Source: Saccharomycodes ludwigii (Eukaryota; Ascomycota; Saccharomycetes; Saccharomycodales; Saccharomycodaceae). From it: a DNA stretch of 64,000 nt. The DNA lies in NCBI RefSeq assembly GCF_020623625.1, contig NC_060204.1, positions 434,001 to 498,000 of the forward strand, written 5' to 3'. Below the pieces are notes generated by a model, which made no database searches, was not told where the DNA came from, and saw nothing but the letters and a program-made list of their open reading frames with translations. Of this stretch, positions 17,196 to 26,443 are shown piece after piece. Each line of letters opens with the position of its first letter. Position 1 is the stretch's first letter. Position numbers and translations under genes: made by a program.

Positions 17196-18569
17196 ATGGC
17201 TACTCCATCTTCAGAAGTTTTAGTTTTAAGAGGTTCTTTGGAAGGTCACAACGGCTGGGTTACTTCCTTGGCTACTTCTCCAGCTCAACCAAACTTGTTG
17301 TTGTCTGCTTCCAGAGATAAGACTTTGATCACCTGGAAATTGACTGGTGGTGACCAAGAATTTGGTGTTCCAGTTAAATCTTTTACTGGTCACTCTCACA
17401 TTGTCCAAGACTGTATCTTGTCCAATGACGGTAACCATGCTTTTTCCGCTTCCTGGGATAAGACCATCAAGTTGTGGAACTTGGCTACTGGTGACTGTAT
17501 CAACACTTTAACTGGTCACTTGGGTGATGTTATGTCCATTTCCTACAATGAAGACTTACATCAATTGGTTTCTGCTTCCAGAGATAAGACTGTTAGAATT
17601 TGGAACACTTTGGGCCAATGTTTAGTCACTTTAATGGGTCACTCTGACTGGGTTTCCCAAGTTAAAGCTGTCACTAGTGACAAAGGTAAGCCAATTGCCT
17701 TGTCTGCTGGTTCTGACAAAATTGTTAAAGTATGTTTTGATTTATGAATCCTTTTATTATTGTTATTATTCCAATTATTTTCCCCTCAGAATTCCTCACT
17801 GGTTGAGAAGTTTAAGTATGAAAGAAAAATTTTCGCGGAAGGTCATTTCATATGATGTAATTTGATTTTTAATATTTGCTACTTCAGAGGGTATAACCCA
17901 ATGAGACTTTTTTTTATCACCAAGATCTCTGATGATTTACCTATTTCCTAATTTTTTCTTTTCATATTTTATTCCAATTTTTTCTTTTTTTTTATTACTA
18001 TAAACTGGTAGGAATGATTTGGATATACTCCAAAAAGGGGGAGGGCGAGAAAAAAAAATAGACATTTATACTAACTTTTTTTTTTTTTTATACAATGTTT
18101 TCATTTACTTATAAAACGTTGAAGAAAATTAACATTTTGTTTTTAGTTTTGGGATTTGAGAGATTTCCAATTAGAAGCTGACTTCATTGGTCACAACGGT
18201 TACATTAATGCTGTTGCTGCTTCTCCAGATGGCACCTTAGCCGCTTCTGCTGGTAAGGATGGTAAAATTATGATGTGGGATTTAAACCAAAAGACCCCAT
18301 TGTTTACTGTTGATGCTAAAGACGAAGTTTTCGCTTTAGTTTTCTCTCCAAACAGATTTTGGGTTACTGCTGCTACTGCTTCTGGTATTAAGATCTTTGA
18401 CTTGGAATCCAAGAGCTGTATTGAACAATTGAACCCAGAATTTGCTGGTTATACCAAGGCTGCTGATCCACATGCTATTTCTTTGGCTTGGTCTGCTGAC
18501 GGTCAAACATTATTTGCTGGTTACACTGATAATGTCATCAGAGTCTGGCAAGTTATGTCTATGAACTAA
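17196..18569 (+). CDS. ASC1: ribosome-associated WD40 protein Asc1/RACK1, two exons
   Basis: This is the seven-blade WD40 beta-propeller at the head of the 40S subunit (RACK1), acting in ribosome quality control and signalling. Exon 1 is 17196-17729 (178 codons) and exon 2 is 18147-18569, giving 318 residues (S. cerevisiae 319). WD signatures include LLSASRDKTLITWKL, AFSASWDKTIKLWNL and LVSASRDKTVRIWNT. The join reads DKIVKFWDLRDFQLE, as the reading frame requires. Codon use is strongly biased (TTG Leu, AGA Arg, GGT Gly), as in highly expressed yeast genes and unlike its neighbours. It sits beside SPC24 in S. cerevisiae but among chromosome XI genes here. Confidence 0.97.
17730..18146 (+). 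other. ASC1 intron
   Basis: The 417-bp intron has donor GTATGT (17730-17735), a perfect branch sequence TACTAAC (18069-18075) and acceptor TTTTAG (ending 18146). It lies at the same place in the protein as the S. cerevisiae ASC1 intron, between the KIVK and WDLRD codons, and likewise contains a U24 snoRNA. Confidence 0.95.
17847..17937 (+). ncRNA. SNR24: C/D box snoRNA U24 (snR24), intronic
   Basis: A box C (ATGATGT, 17852-17858) and a box D (CTGA, 17929-17932) bracket segments I recognise from yeast U24. These are TATTTGCTACTTCAGA with its D' box, an internal ATGAGA C' region, and the guide TATCACCAAGATCT directly 5' of box D. U24 guides 2'-O-methylation of 25S rRNA. It is released from the ASC1 intron, as in S. 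cerevisiae. The ends are approximate. Confidence 0.93.
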
Positions 18570-19073
18570 GTCTTATAAATATATATATATATATATATAT
18601 ATTATTTAGTTTTTAATTTTTCTGTTTCCTTTTTTAATTTTTAAAAGAATATGTATAGAAGTTTAGGCCATGTTTTTAAAATTACTAGTGAATAATCGTC
18701 ATATTATGGGATTTTTGTAGTATATTTTCGAGAAATAGTTGAAACTTGGCTTTGTCATACATTTTTATAGAATGGTAGGGAACATTTAGTAATGTGTTTA
18801 ATGGATGTTTTTTTGTTTTTTTTTTTGTTTTTTTTTTGTTTTTGTTTTGTTAATAAAGTGCTGCGCTCATATTATAGATTACTTTTAATAACTCGGTTTT
18901 GAATAAGTAATAAATATACGTATAAATATAACAAAAATATTAAATGCACTAAATGCAAAATATTATAAATATTAACAGGGAAGTCTCTAAAAGCTATTGG
19001 TTTTAACAAGCACTCGACAACAACAAATAATTGAATATATAAGATGCGATAATAATAAACGGAAAAAAAAAAA
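18570..19073. other. intergenic ASC1-OCT1 (convergent ends)
   Basis: It holds a TA repeat (about 18580-18602) and T-rich tracts (about 18808-18850). I see no gene. Confidence 0.6.
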
Positions 19074-21362
19074 TCATAAATTACTGGAAGTATTCCCAAT
19101 GAATTTCATTGCTTTTTCATCCCCTTTGGCCAATTCAGGTTTATTAAAACACAAGGCTAAACATTCCCAAGGATCTTTGGAACCACCCCATTGCAAAACG
19201 CTTTGTTTGAATTTTAAACCTGCTTCACTAGAAAAAGGATCGAGAGCAAATAAATGGTGGTAAACTTTAGATGCAATAGCACGATCCAACAAATAGCTAT
19301 AATATAGTGCGCCATATCCAAATAAATGGCCAAATTTGCCAACCCAAGTGCTAACATCATCACTTAATATCTCCATTTTTAACTCAAGATCATGATAAGC
19401 TTTGACAATGTCATCAGGATTTTCAGTATGTAAAACTTGATCTAAAATAGCCATCTTAAGTTGTTGGTAAACCTCAGTAAATTCAAAATCCCTATTTTGA
19501 TGGGTGATTTTATTCAATGTTTCAATGTCTAACTTTTCACATGTTAAATAGTGATTGCTAATTTGATGCAAGACTCTGGGATCTTTTGCAAAATGTTCCA
19601 TTAGGATACTTGGTAATTCAACAAAATCAGTAGCACATCTGGTACCACTGACGTTTTGTAAGTCGGTTCTACCAAACATTGAGTGCATTGCATGGCCCAT
19701 CTCATGGAACAAAGTTTCCACCTCGGATAATTGTAGAAAACATAGCTTGTTCCCGTGAGAATCCTTTTGACTTGTACTAAAATTGCAAACTAAAGAAATC
19801 ACGGGAATCTGGTACAGGTTCCCATTTGGATCGGTGGTTGTCTGTGTTAGTGTTGGGTCAATATTTTCGTCGGGAAACAACTTTCTGGAACAGCAAACTG
19901 TGAAATGTGCAGGGTTACTAGTTTTGCCATGTCTTTCAAATAAGTCACAATAAATAACACCAATTAAACTATCATTGTCCAATTCATTTACGACATTAAA
20001 TCTTCTCACTTCATTGTTCCAGGTCTCGCCTGGTTTGGGACAAACAGGTATAAATTTGGCTTTGTAAATTGAACTAAACAAGTTTGACAACCCATTCATA
20101 ACACTTCCCAGGGAGAAATATTGACTAACGTCATCTTGATCTGTCAGTCTTCTTTTCTTAATCGACTGCAAAGTACTGTAATAATCTCTATCCCATGGTC
20201 TAACTGAAACCACATCATTTTGGCAGTTTAACTCTTCGATTTTTAGCTTTCTTATTGGCTCCAGTTCTTTAAAAGCTTTTGGTTTCACCACTTGAACTAG
20301 AGAATTCAGGAAATTCATCACATGTTCCGGGGTTTTTGCAATTTTACCCTCTAACTGATAAGACGCAAAATTAGGGAAATTCATAGTTGTTGCCAAAACC
20401 ATTCTTAAATGTAACAACACTTTTAGTTTTCCAATTTGTTCAGGACTACAGCTATGCAAGGCAGCCCAAACCTGCTTTCTAATTTTTTCATCTGGACATG
20501 ACCTTAAAATAGAATACGGACCGTGGCTATTAATAGGGATTTTGTAGTTCTTCATAGAAATATCTTTATGGAGGTTATTCAAAATAATGCTTGGCGTCTT
20601 GCTTTTGTCCAATTCTGCAGCATTAATTTTGATGTAATTGGTTGCTGCATAATCAACATTGTTAATGAATTCTTGGCCAACGACAGAGATTTGTTGAGAT
20701 AACGTTATAAAATCTTCTCGAACTTTAGTATTTTCCATAAAATTCCCAGATTTTTCAAAATCTTCCAATAAAATCTTTCCCACTTTAAGTTCTTCTTCTG
20801 TTAAACTGGATAACAATTCAGGGGTGTTTAACACCTTTTTTAATGTTTTACACAAAACCAAATCTGTATTTAAAACATTCATGAATTCAAACATTTGTTC
20901 ATAACATTTTTGAGCTGCATCAACAAAAGAAGGTTTTGGATGTGACGCCCTAATAAATTCACATAAATCAATAACTCTGCACAAGGTATTACTTAACTCA
21001 TCCATTCTTCTAATATATTTTTTCAAGCCTTCTTTGCTTGTGTCTTTGTGCATCTTATCAACCAGTCCCTGAGCTAGTTTTAAACAATACGCAGAGTATT
21101 TTATTAGACCATTTGAATTGGTTAAATATCTATTTTCAAATAAACCGGTTGGCGAAGAAGAATTAATCTTGAGATTATTCGATCTTATTTCATCCCAATA
21201 CTGTTGATCATCAAAAATTTTTTGAATATCTGATTGCGTAGAGGAGGTACTATAAAAGTTACAATGACCAATTTGCTGGAAGCATAAATATGATGATGAT
21301 GAAAAAGGCTTTGATAGTTTATTTATATTACGTCTTAGACAAATTCTTGTTAAGCTTTTCAT
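19074..21362 (-). CDS. OCT1: mitochondrial intermediate peptidase Oct1
   Basis: This M3-family zinc metallopeptidase of the mitochondrial matrix removes an octapeptide from proteins already cut by the main processing peptidase. The 762 residues (S. cerevisiae 772) begin with an Arg-rich presequence (MKSLTRICLRRNINKLSKPF). The zinc site HEMGH is at residues 553-557, inside ETLFHEMGHAMHSMFGRT. The downstream M3 motifs SGTRCATDFVELPSILMEHF and GYGALYYSYLLDRAIASKVY are also present. It keeps the APL2-OCT1-MGR3-like order of chromosome XI. It is convergent with ASC1. Confidence 0.96.
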   Translation of the reverse strand: MKSLTRICLRRNINKLSKPFSSSSYLCFQQIGHCNFYSTSSTQSDIQKIFDDQQYWDEIRSNNLKINSSSPTGLFENRYLTNSNGLIKYSAYCLKLAQGLVDKMHKDTSKEGLKKYIRRMDELSNTLCRVIDLCEFIRASHPKPSFVDAAQKCYEQMFEFMNVLNTDLVLCKTLKKVLNTPELLSSLTEEELKVGKILLEDFEKSGNFMENTKVREDFITLSQQISVVGQEFINNVDYAATNYIKINAAELDKSKTPSIILNNLHKDISMKNYKIPINSHGPYSILRSCPDEKIRKQVWAALHSCSPEQIGKLKVLLHLRMVLATTMNFPNFASYQLEGKIAKTPEHVMNFLNSLVQVVKPKAFKELEPIRKLKIEELNCQNDVVSVRPWDRDYYSTLQSIKKRRLTDQDDVSQYFSLGSVMNGLSNLFSSIYKAKFIPVCPKPGETWNNEVRRFNVVNELDNDSLIGVIYCDLFERHGKTSNPAHFTVCCSRKLFPDENIDPTLTQTTTDPNGNLYQIPVISLVCNFSTSQKDSHGNKLCFLQLSEVETLFHEMGHAMHSMFGRTDLQNVSGTRCATDFVELPSILMEHFAKDPRVLHQISNHYLTCEKLDIETLNKITHQNRDFEFTEVYQQLKMAILDQVLHTENPDDIVKAYHDLELKMEILSDDVSTWVGKFGHLFGYGALYYSYLLDRAIASKVYHHLFALDPFSSEAGLKFKQSVLQWGGSKDPWECLALCFNKPELAKGDEKAMKFIGNTSSNL

Positions 21363-21803
21363 AGCTGATTATTTTGAGGTTTTATTTGGTCTATAGTAGG
21401 ATTAAATAATATATTATATTTATAGTATTGTATTTTCTTTTAGTAGCTAAATAAAATAAAAAAAAGAAAACCAAAAAAAAAAAAAAAAAAAAAAATTTTT
21501 TTTCATCAAATTAGCTGAATTTTTATTTGAATTAAATAAAAAGCTGCAAAAAATACAAACTGAAATTTGTACACAAATGTTAGACTATCAAACAACTAAT
21601 AACCATAATAAATTCAGATTTTAGAATATATATATATATATATTATCTTATTTTATTTTGTTGTTTGCGCCAATACTCAAGTTTCAGATATAAAATTAAT
21701 CAAGCCACCATTAGGCAAGTGATATCTGAGCATCACATTACATAGTAAAGAAATCGATGTTGAATATTTATTTATATACCTATATTTACAGTAATAACTT
21801 ATT
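21363..21803. other. intergenic OCT1-MGR3-like
   Basis: It holds the OCT1 promoter, with an A run (about 21474-21494) followed by T9, and a TA repeat (about 21627-21642). I see no gene. Confidence 0.6.
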
Positions 21804-23411
21804 TCATTGGTCCATTTTTTGTTTTGATTCTAATTGCTTTTTTTCAGCTTTGATGGCTTGTAATTTTTTTAGTTCATTTTCGGCTTCAGTAGTCAATTCA
21901 GCAAATCCAATTTGTTTAGACATAGATAAAGAATCATTCAATAATTTTTCAGCTTGGGGTAAATGGTCCAAGTGCAAATTCACCACACCTAAACCGTATG
22001 TAGATAAAACAATAGCTTGTGATACACTCGGATTCAAGCCATTAATATTGGATTCAAATCTTAATTTACTATGATTTCTTGTAAATTTAATTATAGCTTC
22101 GTAGCATTCAATAGCAGCTTTATAGCATTCATCTTTGCTTTTGTTATATAATCTCATAGTGGTTGTTAAATTGAGGTCATCGGCAACACCTTCAGTGTTA
22201 GTAGAGTTTAAGCTTTCTGGATGTTTCTGTAAATAATTTAGTTTACCTTCAAACTCTTCGCCCCTTAAATACAATAAAGAGCCTAAATTAGCCTGTGATA
22301 ACATGATTTGGCCAGGGGCCATACCAGCTAAAACCATCCACTTTAAGGTGGTCAATTTATAATTAACTGCAGAGGCAATATCCTTAGTTGATAGGCACAT
22401 TGCAGAATATAAATCCCGAGCAGTAAAAAACTCATCTTTAAATGGAAACCATGCATAACTACTTTTTTGCTCCAAATCTAAGGCGATATACCCGTCAGTA
22501 TCTAAGAAAATATTATCTTCGTTAATCATATTTTCAAAATTTATAGTACCACTATACTTATGTTCAATTTGTTTTTGTAAATCATCCTTGGTCAAATTAT
22601 TTAATGGAAATTCAGGCGACTTGGCCATTAATTCTTCTTCTGCTAGCAATAAGTGCGATAATAACAATCCTTTTGCAAATTGGAAAACTTCTGGATGTGG
22701 CTGACTACTCATATTGAATTGTAGCCATTTGATAACACATCTCAAATCTTTTTGGATATAGTGTGGTTTTTCCATCTCATCAATATCATAAGTTCCATTC
22801 CTTAAACAATCATAGTATCTATAGGATAATTCTAGATAAATCCTACTGGCATTATCAACCATATTTAACTTTTCGTACATTTCTGCAACTTTCAATTCAA
22901 TCCCTGTATAATCATCAGAAATTTTACTCATTCCGACCTCGTCAGCTTTGTCCAAAGCTAAAAGATAGTACTTCAAAGCAGCTTGATAATTTGGCATGCC
23001 ATTATTATCCCTGTTATCATCACGCTCTTCCCACAAGCCCTTTCTCAAAAATTTTGCCACTGGATAGGGGAAATTATGTTTTGGCCAAGCCCAATATAAA
23101 AGTCCAATTAAACCGGCGGTAATGAAAAAAGCAGTTCGTAAAAACACAATTTTTTTATTTTTCTTTGCAGCAATTTCTCTAGCTGTGGTCATTGCATCTT
23201 TGGGTGGTTGTGATAATGATTTGCTGACCAAAGTACGTTTTGTGGAAAGTTGAGTGTTTCGGAAAACTTGATTATTAATATTAATATTATTATTATTGTT
23301 ATTAGTTAAGGGGGTTATATTAGTAACATTTCGTTGAACAGCGGATATTTTCTGGAAGATTGAAGGGTTATAATTAAGTTTTGATGATCTTAATAAAACC
23401 TTGTTGAACAT
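21804..23411 (-). CDS. MGR3: Mgr3-like i-AAA protease adaptor (Mgr3/YKL133C)
   Basis: S. cerevisiae has two related genes, MGR3 (YMR115W) and YKL133C. Mgr3 with Mgr1 feeds substrates to the Yme1 i-AAA protease in the mitochondrial inner membrane. The 535-residue product has an Arg-rich N-terminus, one membrane helix (VFLRTAFFITAGLIGLLYWA, about 91-110) and then WPKHNFPYPVAKFLRKGLWEER. The rest is helical repeat (TPR-like) with YYLLALDKADEVGMSK, EMYEKLNMVDNASRIYLEL and a final pair of helices. It sits between OCT1 (chromosome XI) and FOL3/RMA1, so it represents the single unduplicated locus of the pair. Confidence 0.87.
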   Translation of the reverse strand: MFNKVLLRSSKLNYNPSIFQKISAVQRNVTNITPLTNNNNNNININNQVFRNTQLSTKRTLVSKSLSQPPKDAMTTAREIAAKKNKKIVFLRTAFFITAGLIGLLYWAWPKHNFPYPVAKFLRKGLWEERDDNRDNNGMPNYQAALKYYLLALDKADEVGMSKISDDYTGIELKVAEMYEKLNMVDNASRIYLELSYRYYDCLRNGTYDIDEMEKPHYIQKDLRCVIKWLQFNMSSQPHPEVFQFAKGLLLSHLLLAEEELMAKSPEFPLNNLTKDDLQKQIEHKYSGTINFENMINEDNIFLDTDGYIALDLEQKSSYAWFPFKDEFFTARDLYSAMCLSTKDIASAVNYKLTTLKWMVLAGMAPGQIMLSQANLGSLLYLRGEEFEGKLNYLQKHPESLNSTNTEGVADDLNLTTTMRLYNKSKDECYKAAIECYEAIIKFTRNHSKLRFESNINGLNPSVSQAIVLSTYGLGVVNLHLDHLPQAEKLLNDSLSMSKQIGFAELTTEAENELKKLQAIKAEKKQLESKQKMDQ

Positions 23412-23741
23412 TTCGATGGAGTTTTAATTTCCTTTCTTGTTTCTTTATAAAAGAAGTTACTTTTAGCTTGCAAAGTTTGGAAAATGATTTCAATTTTACG
23501 AATTAGAATAAAATAAAAAAGGAAAAAGTGTTTTGTGAGGGGACGGAGGCGAAAATATCTTTTTTTTTTTTTTTTTTTTTTAAAAGTGACAAATTTGCTT
23601 TGTGCTCTTTCTTTTTCCTCATACAATTCTTTAAGACTTGAAAATAAAATTAAAAAAAAAAGTATACATATATAATCTAAGTTGTTACATTTATAATCAT
23701 ATGGATATAGCATCTGCTCTGTTTTCCTAATATCAAATATT
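23412..23741. other. intergenic MGR3-like-FOL3
   Basis: Short promoter region with a T run (about 23560-23581). I see no gene. The open frame from 23390 to 23713 is Lys/Phe low complexity and overlaps the start of the MGR3-like gene. Confidence 0.6.
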
Positions 23742-25076
23742 CTACCTGGTATTCTTTAAATGTTGTTCCAAGATTTGTCCGGCCAAATATAAACTCCCAC
23801 AAATTACAATATTTGTATGTGTGTCGTAATTATTTTTTATTGAAATTTGTCCATCAGAAAATACACTATTTTTAAATATTTGACTTAAATCAGGTTCTAC
23901 GATTACTTGGTTCGTAAACCCTTTTTTGAGAATATGCTGAGCCAAAGTATCAGGGTCCATACTGGCTATCCATGGCATGTCTTGAACAGCATTAAATTGA
24001 GTTACAATAACTTTATCATTACAAGATATTGAAAGTCCACGTAATAATCCATCTACATCTTTACCTACTGTCATAGCAATCACAAAAATCAACCCATTTT
24101 TATTACTATCCAATGTTGGTCTAACGTGTTGTGTTAAATATTCACCTAACTGCTTTGCCCCATCCTTATTATGTGCACCATCTATCAAAACATCTATTGG
24201 GTTTGATTTGTGATCGTATTTTAAAGACAGTTTCTGTAGTCTGCCATACCACTTTGTCTCATTAATACACTTAAAAATATCATCATCGGAAATCAATAAA
24301 TTTGCATGATCTATGGAACTTAGATACCTCATTGCGTATAATGCATTTAATAAGTTATACCTCTGGTAACCCAAAACACGATTGGTGAATTCTTGAAACT
24401 GTATTGTTTTAGAAATATCTGTTAGTTCCCAAGAACTTCCAACCTTTCCACATTTGTCTATAAAGACTTGTAATATTTCTTTGTCATTTGTACCGTCAAT
24501 GATTACATGTTTAACACCTTTTTTGATAATTCCAGATTTCTCCTTTGCGATATCAACCAAGGTATTACCCAATAACTTTTGATGATCCAAACTTAGTTTA
24601 GTGATGATACAACATAATTTAGATTCAATGACATTTGTGGCATCGGTGGCACCACCAACACCAACTTCTATCACGCAATAATCTACTTTATTATCTTGAA
24701 AGTATTTCAAAGCAATACAAGTTAGGATTTCAAAATTTGAAGCTTTAATTCCATAGTTTGTGTTTAGTGTCGCACATTCCTTGTAATAAGTTTGATAATG
24801 TGACATTGGTATTGTTTTATTATTAATTGAAATGCAATCTGAGGGGTGGATTAGATGAGGAGATGTAAATTTACCAATTTTTCCATTATTATTGTCTCTC
24901 ATGTTGTTTTTACTGTTGTAATTTTTTATAGCTTGAATTAGCATTGTAGTTAAATACGAACAGGTTGATCCTTTGCCATTGGTTCCCCCCACATGAATAA
25001 CTTTTAACTTGTTAGTGTTTACATTGGAAATTTTAAGTAGTTGAGATATTCTGGATAAACCTAGTTTGATGGACAT
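23742..25076 (-). CDS. FOL3: dihydrofolate synthase / folylpolyglutamate synthase family (Fol3/Rma1)
   Basis: This Mur-ligase-like ATP-dependent enzyme joins glutamate to dihydropteroate (Fol3); the related Rma1 belongs to the same family. Visible motifs are the P-loop HVGGTNGKGSTCSYL, the FTSPHLIHPSDCISIN loop, VIEVGVGGATDATNVI, ITKLSLDHQKLLGNTL, KEKSGIIKKGV, and DGAHNKDGAKQL with the C-terminal catalytic His-Asn. At 444 residues it is close to both S. cerevisiae paralogues (about 430). The pair arose by whole-genome duplication, so this single gene should cover both. The essential Fol3 role is the natural default but is inferred. Confidence 0.9.
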   Translation of the reverse strand: MSIKLGLSRISQLLKISNVNTNKLKVIHVGGTNGKGSTCSYLTTMLIQAIKNYNSKNNMRDNNNGKIGKFTSPHLIHPSDCISINNKTIPMSHYQTYYKECATLNTNYGIKASNFEILTCIALKYFQDNKVDYCVIEVGVGGATDATNVIESKLCCIITKLSLDHQKLLGNTLVDIAKEKSGIIKKGVKHVIIDGTNDKEILQVFIDKCGKVGSSWELTDISKTIQFQEFTNRVLGYQRYNLLNALYAMRYLSSIDHANLLISDDDIFKCINETKWYGRLQKLSLKYDHKSNPIDVLIDGAHNKDGAKQLGEYLTQHVRPTLDSNKNGLIFVIAMTVGKDVDGLLRGLSISCNDKVIVTQFNAVQDMPWIASMDPDTLAQHILKKGFTNQVIVEPDLSQIFKNSVFSDGQISIKNNYDTHTNIVICGSLYLAGQILEQHLKNTR

Positions 25077-25263
25077 TCGTAATTTGTGAATACTCTTGTT
25101 TTAATTTAAAAGTAAAATTCTTTTGAATAATAGATGGTATTTTTAGGTATAGTGAGCTGTGCTTGCTGGTAGTTGTTTAAAAGTATAAGCATTTGGTTTA
25201 ATTTTTTTTTTTTTTGAATAAGAAAATATATTTTTTATTTTTTTTCAATTGGATTGAACCGAG

Positions 25264-25296
<33 letters not shown>

Positions 25297-25420
25297 TTGA
25301 TTTCCAGAAGAAAAAAAACCTATTTAATAATAACCTACTTTTACATGTTAAAACAATTCTACAATAAAAATTAAAGAACTGAATAAGTTATTTCAATAAG
25401 AGTAGTTAAAAAAATAAAAT
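25077..25420. promoter_or_regulatory. divergent promoter FOL3 / MED11
   Basis: 344 bp between two divergent starts. A run of about 30 A (about 25265-25293) and T tracts dominate. I see no gene. Confidence 0.55.
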
Positions 25421-25804
25421 ATGGATATTGATAGCCCTGAAGATAAGGGAGGCAATAAGACGTTTTTCCAACAAAGGTTAGAAAGGTTAAATAAGGTGGA
25501 TAATAATCTGGTTTTGACCATAAATGATGCATCTAAAATAATTGAGGCATTATATGAATTAAAACAACCTCAACACGAACAGCTGAAGATAGATTCATTA
25601 AAAAAAGTTTTTAAGGAAGAAATAATAAATTACCACACCAATTTATATAATGCTGTGAATATATTGAAAAGTGAGCTAAAATTATTGGAATCTAATATCG
25701 GTGAGAGGTTATTACCCATATCTTTAAGTTCTAAACGTAATATTGGTCAAGATGATGAGAAGTTAGAGGAACAATGGGATTTGCTTGAAAAGAGATTGAA
25801 ATAA
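25421..25804 (+). CDS. MED11: Mediator head subunit Med11
   Basis: Med11 pairs with Med22 in the Mediator head module and contacts RNA polymerase II and TFIIH. The 127-residue product has the family's opening helix (FFQQRLERLNKVDNNLVLTI, then NDASKIIEALYELK) and a second helix pair in the rest. The size matches (S. cerevisiae about 115-131). In S. cerevisiae MED11 (YMR112C) lies next to FOL3 (YMR113W), exactly as here, which supports the name despite weak sequence conservation in the family. Confidence 0.87.
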   Translation: MDIDSPEDKGGNKTFFQQRLERLNKVDNNLVLTINDASKIIEALYELKQPQHEQLKIDSLKKVFKEEIINYHTNLYNAVNILKSELKLLESNIGERLLPISLSSKRNIGQDDEKLEEQWDLLEKRLK

Positions 25805-26443
25805 TTATTTATAAATGTAAAAAGGAATATTTGTTCGGATAAAGATACCATTTTTTTTTTTTTTTTGTTAATGTGATTGCATAATGGGGTGATAATTAGT
25901 GAATTATGATTTGAAAAAACGATTCGTACTTGCTGATAAAGTGATTTATTTTGAAGTGGACAATCTGAAAGGGGGTTGGATTTTAACTAAATGAAAATAT
26001 TTTTTTATATCAAGAATATTCCAATATATATATATATATATATATGTATATCACTAAAATAATATGATATTAATTATTATAATATTTCACTTTGTTGCCT
26101 TTACTCTTATTCTCTTTTTCTCTTATCAATAGGAAAATGTACTGATTATTTTTGGTTAATTTTTTTGTTATTATTTTTTTTTTTTTTTTTTTTTCATTTT
26201 CTTACGAAAAAAAGAAAAAGGAAAAAATAATAAATTTAAGTTTCAGTCTTTTAATAAAACAACTTCAACAAGATACTCTTAAGAATAAACTAATAAATAA
26301 AAAATCAATAAATTAAAAACAAAAACAACAAAGAAAGAAAGAAAGAGGGGAGAATAGAGGGAAATATCAGGAAGCAACGGAATTACGACTGACAAAAGAA
26401 AACGAGAAAACATTATTGAAAATCCCTTTTGTGTTTTAGAGGT
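25805..26443. other. intergenic MED11-EUC1-like
   Basis: It contains T runs (about 25851-25866, 26176-26194), a TA repeat (about 26025-26045), A-rich purine sequence (26330-26410) and a possible 3' splice signal TTTTAG ending at 26439. No donor or branch sequence is convincing. Confidence 0.55.

Noticed and set aside
23390-23713. 107-codon minus-strand frame overlapping the MGR3-like start
   Set aside because: Low-complexity Lys/Phe composition, overlap with a real gene and use of poly(T) DNA.
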